6,012 bases of DNA from Verrucomicrobiota bacterium (GTDB taxonomy: Bacteria > Verrucomicrobiota > Verrucomicrobiia > Limisphaerales > UBA1100), in assembly GCA_015660155.1 (NCBI GenBank), contig DQLO01000225.1, forward strand, positions 1 to 6,012. Direction: 5' to 3'. Positions 1 through 4,633 of this stretch are shown here, in pieces. Below the pieces are notes generated by a model. That model did no database searches. It was not told the DNA's origin and worked only from the letters and a program-made list of their open reading frames with translations. The first letter of the stretch is position 1, and each line of letters begins with the position of its first letter. The translations under genes were made by a program, and so were the position numbers.

Positions 1-317
1 AGCCTTTGCTCCGCCATCTCGCCCAGCAAACCCACAGCGGCAGCGAGGATGAAGAGGAAGAATTTCACGAAGTCGAGCACGTGAAGTGGAAGCATATGTA
101 CGACAAAGTGAAGGTGCCGGTGGTCGCCCAATGGACCGACCTCACCATCCTCACTCGCGAACTGCTGTACCTCAAGGAAGGCGACATCATCCCGCTCGAT
201 CCTAAGCGACTCAACCAAGTGGAAGTTCAGCTCGCCGGCCTCACCAAATACACCGGTCGCCTCGGCAGCCTAGACAAAAAAACCGCCGTGCAAATCAAGG
301 AACATTTTAAACCCTAA
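1..317 (+). CDS. fliM: Flagellar motor switch protein FliM, C-terminal part (5' truncated)
   Basis: The first full codon is at position 3, and the frame is open from the window edge to a TAA at 315-317, giving 104 residues of a protein that is usually about 330 long. FliM forms the middle of the cytoplasmic C-ring, binds phosphorylated CheY and contacts FliG and FliN. The visible part starts with the end of the central domain and an acidic stretch (SEDEEEE at visible residues 14-20). It continues into a SpoA/FliN-like domain (about 36-100) with the usual pattern VPVVAQWTDLTIL, LKEGDIIPLD and a late VQLAGLTKYTGRLG strand pair. FliN has the same fold and follows 20 bp downstream, which supports FliM rather than a second FliN. 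The upstream part of the gene is outside the window, so its start and full domain set are unknown. Confidence 0.9.
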   Translation, partial: PLLRHLAQQTHSGSEDEEEEFHEVEHVKWKHMYDKVKVPVVAQWTDLTILTRELLYLKEGDIIPLDPKRLNQVEVQLAGLTKYTGRLGSLDKKTAVQIKEHFKP

Positions 318-337
318 CCCAAAAAGGGAACCAAGCT

Positions 338-697
338 ATGAGTGATACCGAGACAACCGAAGAGACGACCACAACTGAGGCAACCGAAGCCACTGAAGCT
401 GCGGCGGAAACTGCCGCCCCCGCCAAGGCAGGCACCATGCCCGGCGCGCCTTCCAACCTGGATTTCCTGCTCGATGTGCCCGTGAAGCTTTCCGCTGAAC
501 TGGGCAGTTGCAAAATGACCATGCAGGAATTGCTGGATTTGGATCTCGGCACCGTGGTGCAGCTGGATAAACCCGCCAACGCCAACGTGGACGTGTACGT
601 GAACCAAAAACTCGTCGCCCGCGGCGAAGTGGTGGTGGCGGAAGACAACTTTGGCATTCGGATCAAGGAAATCGTTGCCAAATCTTCCGGGCCGTAA
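338..697 (+). CDS. fliN: Flagellar motor switch protein FliN
   Basis: This 119-residue protein is the distal C-ring component. With FliM it builds the switch ring, and it also docks the FliH-FliI ATPase complex at the export gate. Residues 1-25 are a low-complexity Thr/Glu/Ala acidic leader, common and variable in this family. The SpoA domain covers about 41-115: LDFLLDVPVKLSAELG, the MTMQELLDLDLGTVVQLDKPANANVDVYVN core, and the end RGEVVVAEDNFGIRIKEIV, all characteristic of FliN. The ATG at 338 is preceded by an AAAAAGGGAA purine tract (321-330) at a suitable distance. It lies 20 bp after fliM, so the two are probably cotranscribed. The gene after it is separated by 231 bp that contain a new promoter, so fliM-fliN may end one transcription unit. 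Confidence 0.95.
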   Translation: MSDTETTEETTTTEATEATEAAAETAAPAKAGTMPGAPSNLDFLLDVPVKLSAELGSCKMTMQELLDLDLGTVVQLDKPANANVDVYVNQKLVARGEVVVAEDNFGIRIKEIVAKSSGP

Positions 698-702
698 AAG
701 GA

Positions 703-734
703 GTGTTTTTCAAGTAAAACTGAAAAACTAACAC
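703..734. repeat. AT-rich palindrome 1 upstream of the fliO promoter
   Basis: GTTTTTCA (705-712) is exactly complementary to TGAAAAAC (721-728) across an 8-nt spacer. Flanking GTGT and ACAC at 703-706 and 731-734 give an alternative offset pairing. The centre lies about 105 bp upstream of the predicted sigma-54 start, within the range where enhancer-binding proteins usually sit. It is too AT-rich to be a convincing terminator for fliM-fliN. Its role as a binding site is inference. Confidence 0.45.
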
Positions 735-751
735 AATTAAGCTTCAAAAAC

Positions 752-774
752 GGGTGTTTTTTAATAAAACACCT
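752..774. repeat. Palindrome 2 upstream of the fliO promoter
   Basis: GGTGTTTT (753-760) is exactly complementary to AAAACACC (766-773) around a 5-nt loop, with a further G-T pair outside. It shares the 8-mer GTGTTTTT (754-761) with palindrome 1 (703-710), 51 bp away, or roughly five helical turns. It lies about 60 bp upstream of the predicted start site. On the + strand no T-run follows. On the - strand five Ts follow, but there is no gene there to terminate. An operator or enhancer site is possible. Confidence 0.45.
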
Positions 775-796
775 GATTACTTCCATTTCCAAAAAG

Positions 797-812
797 TGGC
801 ACGCCACGTGCT
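797..812 (+). promoter_or_regulatory. Sigma-54 (-24/-12) promoter for fliO-fliP-fliQ-fliR-flhB
   Basis: The sequence TGGCAC, five bases, then GTGCT matches the RpoN consensus TGGCAC-N5-TTGCW with one mismatch (G for the first T of the -12 box). The GG (798-799) and GC (810-811) dinucleotides are separated by exactly 10 bases, the spacing that sigma-54 requires. Initiation is expected near 823. This suits flagellar biology, since many bacteria drive middle flagellar genes with RpoN and an enhancer-binding activator. An independent copy of nearly the same module precedes flhA, which raises confidence. No start site is measured. Confidence 0.7.
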
Positions 813-822
813 GCTCTGTGGG

Positions 823-928
823 TGTGTTGGCAATGAATGCCGGTCCCCTCGGGTGCGAGGAGCCGCCAAGGATGGCGGGGCCGGAAAGCGCCAGCCGCAA
901 CGGATTGCACCAACCCAAAGGGTTGAAA
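823..928 (+). promoter_or_regulatory. Candidate structured 5' leader RNA of fliO
   Basis: The expected transcript leader can fold into a compact three-way junction. P1 pairs 840-845 with 879-884 (six pairs, one G-U). P2 pairs 847-851 with 856-860 around a GGTG loop. P3 pairs 863-868 with 873-878 around an AGGA loop. Only C846, A861 and G862 are unpaired within the junction. A longer-range helix can enclose it: 830-834 with 904-908 and 826-829 with 911-914, with a two-base bulge at 909-910. Segment 911-914 is also needed by the hairpin over the Shine-Dalgarno sequence, so two alternative states are possible. I do not recognise a known riboswitch class. These are hand-derived pairings without energy or covariation calculations. 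Confidence 0.4.
911..925 (+). promoter_or_regulatory. Hairpin over the fliO ribosome binding site
   Basis: CAACCC (911-916) and GGGTTG (920-925) are perfect complements around an AAA loop. The AAAGGG that serves as the Shine-Dalgarno sequence for the ATG at 929 (917-922) lies in the loop and 3' arm, so folding would block ribosome access. The spacing of six bases favours 929 over the second ATG at 935. Confidence 0.5.
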
Positions 929-1489
929 ATGGAAATGAATCGCACAAGACAAAGGTGGTTTGCCGGGCTTCTGGCCTGCGCGCTGCTCGTGATGCCCGCC
1001 TCGGCGGCACAATCGAAATCCTCGCCCTCGCCCGCCAAGGAAGCGGCGACTGCCACCAACTCTCCCCCACGTGAAACCTCCGCCGCCAATCGCGCCGTGT
1101 ATGGCCTCCAAAAACCGAACGAAACTTATGAGCCCAAGTCCAGTGGTGTCGCCGGTGTGTTCATGCGTTTGCTCGGCGCGATGGCCATCATAATCAGCCT
1201 GCTGCTGCTCGGGGCTTGGTGGTTTCGCAAATCGCGCCTCATCGGGCTGGTGCCCGTGGCGCAGGCCAATCTCAAAATTATTGAAACCCGCTCGCTCGCC
1301 TCCCGCCACGCCTTGCACGTGGTGGAATATGGCGAGCAGCGGTTCCTAATTGCCGACTCGCCCGCTGGCACAAGTTTCCTCACCCACCTCGATGAGGTGG
1401 CGGAAGCGGAGGACGATGCGGACAACGAACCCAAGCCCGGTTCGTTTGCCGCCAAGCTCAAAGGTTTTCTGGATCGGAAGAAGTCATGA
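929..1489 (+). CDS. fliO: Flagellar biosynthesis protein FliO
   Basis: This 186-residue protein is the accessory membrane protein that helps FliP assemble into the export gate. Residues 1-26 form a signal peptide: a basic start, a hydrophobic stretch FAGLLACALLVM at 11-22, and PASA before a likely cleavage after Ala26. A Ser/Pro/Ala-rich periplasmic spacer (27-73) follows, then a transmembrane helix at about 80-99 ending WWFRK. A cytoplasmic FliO domain (about 104-155) has the typical LKIIETRSLASRHALHVVEYGEQRFLIADSPAG pattern. An acidic segment (157-167) and a basic tail close it. The ATG at 929 was chosen because it begins the signal peptide and has AAAGGG six bases upstream. The frame is open further 5' (ATG at 833), but that would bury the signal peptide. 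The stop overlaps the fliP start in ATGA. Confidence 0.85.
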   Translation: MEMNRTRQRWFAGLLACALLVMPASAAQSKSSPSPAKEAATATNSPPRETSAANRAVYGLQKPNETYEPKSSGVAGVFMRLLGAMAIIISLLLLGAWWFRKSRLIGLVPVAQANLKIIETRSLASRHALHVVEYGEQRFLIADSPAGTSFLTHLDEVAEAEDDADNEPKPGSFAAKLKGFLDRKKS

Positions 1490-2304
1490 ACACATACCCT
1501 AATGATTATCTCGTGACGACCCGGCCGAAACCTCCCCGACCGCGACCCCGCCGCTGGGCCTGGCTTGTTCCAGTGCTCTTGCTGGTGGGCGCGGGCGGGC
1601 TGTGGGCCCAAGCGGGCGGCGGCACCAACGACGCCTTCAATTTGAACATCGGCATCGGCGGCCTCACCGAGCCGGGCAAAATCAACATCGCCATTCGCAT
1701 TGTGTTTTTGATGACGCTGCTGACGGTGGCGCCTTCGCTGATTATGTTGATGACCTGTTTCACGCGGATCGTCATCGTGTTTTCTTTTTTGCGCAACGCC
1801 CTCTCTTTGCAGGGCGTGCCGGCCAATCAAATCATGGTGGGTTTCGCGTTGTTCATGACCTTTTTTATCATGCAACCGGTCTACCAAAAAATTGATGTCG
1901 AGGCCATCCAGCCCTACGCCGAGGGACAGCTGGGCGGTGGCGCGGCGCTGGAAGTGGCCAAGGGGCACTTGAAGGATTTTATGCTGCGCCAGGCCCGCCC
2001 GCGGGATGTGGAGTTTTTTGTGGGCCTCGCCAAGATGGGCCCCACCGAGGTGAAGGATCTGCCGATGACGGTGGTGATTCCCGGCTTTATCCTCAGCGAA
2101 TTGCGCACGGGATTCCAGATGGGATTCCTGTTGTTCATTCCGTTTATCCTAATTGATTTCGTGGTGGCGATTGTGTTGATGAGCCTCGGCCTGCTGTTTC
2201 TGCCGCCGGTGACGATCTCGATGCCGCTGAAAATTCTCCTGTTTGTTTTGGTCGATGGCTGGACCTTGGTGGTCCGCTCCCTCGCCTTGAGCTTCGGGAC
2301 GTGA
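1486..2304 (+). CDS. fliP: Flagellar export gate protein FliP
   Basis: This 272-residue inner-membrane protein forms, with FliQ and FliR, the helical core of the flagellar type III export gate. A Pro/Arg-rich start (PKPPRPRPRR at 15-23) precedes a hydrophobic signal sequence (about 25-40) ending WAQA, consistent with the cleaved signal peptide known for FliP. Family landmarks are APSLIMLMTCFTRIVIVFSF (82-101), LRNALSLQGVPANQIMVGFALF (102-123), the periplasmic segment (about 130-190), and VIPGFILSELRTGF (197-210), which leads into the last two helices (about 211-238 and 246-268). Its ATG overlaps the fliO stop by four bases (ATGA), with GGAAGAAG just upstream, so translation is probably coupled. 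The N-terminal extension ahead of the signal peptide is a little long; a GTG at codon 10 is a less likely start. Confidence 0.96.
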   Translation: MNTYPNDYLVTTRPKPPRPRPRRWAWLVPVLLLVGAGGLWAQAGGGTNDAFNLNIGIGGLTEPGKINIAIRIVFLMTLLTVAPSLIMLMTCFTRIVIVFSFLRNALSLQGVPANQIMVGFALFMTFFIMQPVYQKIDVEAIQPYAEGQLGGGAALEVAKGHLKDFMLRQARPRDVEFFVGLAKMGPTEVKDLPMTVVIPGFILSELRTGFQMGFLLFIPFILIDFVVAIVLMSLGLLFLPPVTISMPLKILLFVLVDGWTLVVRSLALSFGT

Positions 2305-2322
2305 ACAACTGAAAGGAAAATT

Positions 2323-2592
2323 ATGAGTCCGGATTATACCGTAGAAATATTGAAGGGGTTGATGACCCACGTGCTGATGATCGCCGGCCCGCTGTTGCTC
2401 ACCGGTTTGTGCGTGGGCCTGTCGGTGAGTTTGTTTCAGGCCGTCACCTCATTGCAGGAACAAACGCTCACCTTCGTGCCCAAGGCGTTGGCGGTGAGCG
2501 CGCTGTTGTTTCTCATCATGCCGTGGATGGTGCGTACGGTGATGGATTACACCGTCGAAATCATTGAGAAAATGCCAGCCATGGCCGGGTGA
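2323..2592 (+). CDS. fliQ: Flagellar export gate protein FliQ
   Basis: This 89-residue protein has the normal FliQ size and two hydrophobic helical segments (about 15-38 and 54-75). Between them is the family signature FQAVTSLQEQTLTFVPK (38-54). FliQ subunits wrap around the FliP-FliR core and help gate the export channel. An AAAGGA Shine-Dalgarno sequence (2312-2317) lies five bases before the ATG. It starts 18 bp after fliP, and its TGA stop shares a base with the fliR ATG. Nothing about the gene is unusual. Confidence 0.96.
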   Translation: MSPDYTVEILKGLMTHVLMIAGPLLLTGLCVGLSVSLFQAVTSLQEQTLTFVPKALAVSALLFLIMPWMVRTVMDYTVEIIEKMPAMAG

Positions 2593-3362
2593 TGGTTGAA
2601 CTTTTTCTAGTTTGGTTTTTGATCTTCGTGCGGGCGGGCGCGATGCTTTTCATTTTCCCGATTTTCGCCGCCGCCGCCATGCCCGTCCGCCTGCGCCTAG
2701 CCATCGCAGGATTTCTCGCGTTGCTGACCCTTCCCGGGGTGTTGTTGCCGCCGGATTTGATCCAATTCACGCTGTTCCAATTTGTGCTGTTGGTGGGCAA
2801 GGAAGTGATGGTCGGCTTGATGCTCGGGTTTGTGGTGCGGCTCATTATGTTTTCCGTGGCCTTGGCCGGTCATTACATCGGCACCGAAATGGGCCTGCAA
2901 CTTTCGAGCCTCATCGCCCCCGGCGAAACAGATCCTTCGCCCACGCCCAGCGCCATTCTTTCGTTGCTGGCGGTGATGCTGATGTTCGCGCTGGACGTGC
3001 ACTTTGAGTTGCTGCTGGGGTTCCAACAATCCTACGCAGTGTTGCCCATTGGTGGTGGGCAGCTTTCGGGCCCGCTTTTTAGCGCGGTGACCGCCATGTG
3101 CGCGCACACCTTCGTGGTGGCCGTGCGGATCGCGGCACCGGTGATCGCGGTGGGCATCGTGGTGAGTTTGCTATTGATGGTGCTGGCGAAAACTATTCCG
3201 CAAATCAACGTGTTTATTGAGAGCTTTTCCGTGCGTATTTTGGTGGGCGTGTTTCTGTTTGGATTCACGCTCTCGATGGCGGCGCGGCAAATCACCGAGT
3301 ACCTGCACAAACTGCCGGACGATTTTGTAGTGGCCACGCGGCTGATGGGATTGGGAGGATAA
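2592..3362 (+). CDS. fliR: Flagellar export gate protein FliR
   Basis: This 256-residue polytopic membrane protein is the single-copy FliR subunit of the FliP5-FliQ4-FliR1 export gate. Hydrophobic segments lie at about 4-27, 33-53, 58-92, 119-140, 167-199 and 213-231. Family features are the loop HYIGTEMGLQLSSLIAP (94-110) followed by the DP at 114-115, and the late motif KTIPQINVF (200-208). The start chosen is the ATG in TGATG, which overlaps the fliQ stop by one base. An in-frame GTG one codon upstream is possible but gives no advantage. No strong Shine-Dalgarno sequence is seen beyond GCCGGG, so coupling to fliQ translation is likely. Confidence 0.94.
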   Translation: MVELFLVWFLIFVRAGAMLFIFPIFAAAAMPVRLRLAIAGFLALLTLPGVLLPPDLIQFTLFQFVLLVGKEVMVGLMLGFVVRLIMFSVALAGHYIGTEMGLQLSSLIAPGETDPSPTPSAILSLLAVMLMFALDVHFELLLGFQQSYAVLPIGGGQLSGPLFSAVTAMCAHTFVVAVRIAAPVIAVGIVVSLLLMVLAKTIPQINVFIESFSVRILVGVFLFGFTLSMAARQITEYLHKLPDDFVVATRLMGLGG

Positions 3363-3365
3363 ATC

Positions 3366-4466
3366 ATGGCGGAAAACGATCAAGGCCAAGAGAAAACCGA
3401 ACAGCCCACCGCAAAAAAAATGCAGGAGTTGATGGAGGGCGGTCAGTTCGCGAAAAGCCAGGAGGTGTCCACGCTGGTGCTGCTGACGCTGGCGCTGATG
3501 GTGTTCACCATTATGGCGCCTAAAATGGTGGCAACCTTCCAGATGTACATGACCAGCACCATCCAGCAAATGAGCACGCTGCGAATGACGGCGGAGTCGT
3601 TTCCAACATTCTTCAACCAGTTTATGGCAGTGGCCGGCAGTTTGATTTTGCCGGTGATGGGAGCCGGTGTGATGGCCGGGATCATCGGCTCGGGCATCCA
3701 AAGTAAATTCAAATTAACGCCCAAGGCCATCGAGCCCAAATTTTCAAAGCTCAATCCATTGAAGGGTTTCAAAAATATTTTCAGCAGCAAAGCGGTTGCA
3801 AAGTTGTTTGTGAGCCTTGCCAAGTTTGTGGTCATCTTTGGATTCACCTATCCGGTTTTGAAAGATGTGCTGGATGACCCGGTTTTTTATTCGGCCATCG
3901 ACGTGAAACATTTGCTGGTGTTCATGGGCCAAACCGCGCAGAGCGTGGGCATACGCGTGGTGGCGGGGATGGTGGTGATCGCTGCGGCGGACTATGCTTT
4001 TCAAGTTTGGAAAAATGAACAGGATAGCCTGATGACCAAACAGGAGGTGAAGGACGAAACCAAACAAGCCGACGGTAACGCCCAAGTCAAGGGCGAACAA
4101 AAACGCCGTCGTCGGCAATTGCTCATGGAATCGATGCAGGAAGAAATCCCGCAGGCGGATGTCATCGTCACCAACCCCACGCATTTGGCCATCGCGCTCA
4201 AGTACGACCGCGACGATATGGGCGCGCCGCGCGTGGTGGCCAAGGGCGCGCGCTACAACGCCCTGCGCATTCGCGAGATCGCCAAGCAACACGACGTGCC
4301 CATCGTGGAAAACAAACCGGTGGCTCGGCTGCTTTTCAAACACTGCAAAGTGGGCCGCGAGATCATCCCCGAGATGTTCGCCGCCGTGGCGGAGATTTTG
4401 GCCTACGTGTACCGCACCAACCGTTATCGCTACTACACCCGCGGACAACGGGTGCCGACGGATTAA
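3366..4466 (+). CDS. flhB: Flagellar export switch protein FlhB
   Basis: This 366-residue protein controls the switch from rod/hook to filament substrates. The N-terminus has the family pattern EKTEQPTAKKMQELMEGGQFAKSQEV (9-34). Four hydrophobic segments follow at about 35-55, 85-110, 145-165 and 185-212. The linker has SLMTKQEVKDETKQADGNAQVKG (221-243), where the usual GNP is GNA, then a very basic KRRRR (246-250). The cytoplasmic domain contains NPTH (270-273), the site where FlhB cleaves itself between Asn and Pro, plus KGARYNALRIREIAKQHDVPIVENKPVARLLF (293-324). All autocleavage residues are present, so it should be functional. The ATG is 3 bp after fliR, with GGGAGGA just upstream. Confidence 0.97.
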   Translation: MAENDQGQEKTEQPTAKKMQELMEGGQFAKSQEVSTLVLLTLALMVFTIMAPKMVATFQMYMTSTIQQMSTLRMTAESFPTFFNQFMAVAGSLILPVMGAGVMAGIIGSGIQSKFKLTPKAIEPKFSKLNPLKGFKNIFSSKAVAKLFVSLAKFVVIFGFTYPVLKDVLDDPVFYSAIDVKHLLVFMGQTAQSVGIRVVAGMVVIAAADYAFQVWKNEQDSLMTKQEVKDETKQADGNAQVKGEQKRRRRQLLMESMQEEIPQADVIVTNPTHLAIALKYDRDDMGAPRVVAKGARYNALRIREIAKQHDVPIVENKPVARLLFKHCKVGREIIPEMFAAVAEILAYVYRTNRYRYYTRGQRVPTD

Positions 4467-4518
4467 TTTGGCAAAAAATCGTTGAAAATGACAAATTTCC
4501 CCCAAAAATTGCAAAAAC

Positions 4519-4534
4519 TGGCATCCCATTTGCT
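4519..4534 (+). promoter_or_regulatory. Sigma-54 (-24/-12) promoter for flhA
   Basis: TGGCAT, five bases, then TTGCT fits the RpoN consensus TGGCAC-N5-TTGCW with one mismatch at the last base of the -24 box. GG (4520-4521) and GC (4532-4533) are separated by exactly 10 bases. Initiation is expected near 4545. It gives flhA, and probably the genes after it, their own start separate from the fliO promoter. Sequence around and downstream closely matches the fliO promoter module. Confidence 0.75.
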
Positions 4535-4608
4535 GCATAATTGGGTGTGCGCACGGATGCGCGCTTTGACGGATTATCCGAAAATGACTGAAAATCAGCC
4601 AGCAACCC

Positions 4609-4625
4609 ACGCCCCGGGAAGGCGT
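4609..4625 (+). promoter_or_regulatory. Hairpin containing the flhA ribosome binding site
   Basis: ACGCC (4609-4613) pairs with GGCGT (4621-4625) around a seven-base loop CCGGGAA. The Shine-Dalgarno sequence GGGAAGG (4616-4622) lies partly in the loop and partly in the 3' arm, 11 bases before the ATG at 4634. An alternative helix of 4607-4611 with 4628-4632 would also cover it. The effect on translation is inferred. Confidence 0.35.
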
Positions 4626-4633
4626 CTCGTGGT

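Larger units (their letters stand above)
698..928 (+). other. fliN-fliO intergenic regulatory region
   Basis: This 231-bp gap is unusually long for the locus, where other neighbours overlap or sit within 20 bp. Its left part (698-795) is AT-rich and carries two palindromes. The centre (797-812) matches a sigma-54 promoter. The right part (about 823-928) is GC-rich and rich in self-complementary segments. The fliO frame happens to be open back past 833, where an in-frame ATG lies, but the encoded residues look unlike FliO. They would also place about 32 residues ahead of the signal peptide, so I treat the stretch as non-coding leader. Confidence 0.75.
4467..4633 (+). other. flhB-flhA intergenic regulatory region
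   Basis: This 167-bp gap has an AT-rich left part (4467-4518) without a clear terminator, then a sigma-54 promoter, then a predicted leader of about 89 nt. The leader holds the 8-bp self-complementary GTGCGCAC (4547-4554), small hairpins at 4570-4580 (CGGA/TCCG) and 4588-4598 (CTGA/TCAG), and a hairpin around the flhA Shine-Dalgarno sequence. No convincing ORF precedes flhA: its own frame has a TGA at 4589-4591. Confidence 0.7.

Noticed and set aside
715..741. Sigma-28 (FliA) promoter starting at TAAA
   Set aside because: No GCCGATAA-like -10 box lies about 15 bases after the TAAA.
840..884. Intrinsic terminator in the fliN-fliO gap
   Set aside because: The GC-rich fold is followed by AAAGCGCC, not a T-run, and lies downstream of the promoter close to the fliO start.
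840..903. Cobalamin riboswitch, suggested by GCCGG near the start and CCGCAACGG near the end
   Set aside because: The conserved GGGAA, the CGGTG...AATCCGG hairpin and the CCCGCNACTGT B12 box are not present in the right order or sequence.
826..914. c-di-GMP-I (GEMM) riboswitch, attractive because of the flagellar context
   Set aside because: The conserved CACGCACAGGGCAAACC start and the tetraloop/receptor pattern are absent; only the general idea of a junction fits.
754..1074. A + strand open frame spanning the fliO promoter and the start of fliO
   Set aside because: It runs out of frame through the fliO signal peptide, begins at a TTG inside a palindrome, and its product has no recognisable features.
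4469..4485. A further sigma-54 site at TGGCAAAAAATCGTTG after flhB
   Set aside because: The -12 GC is missing at the required 10-base spacing from GG; the matching site is the one at 4519-4534.
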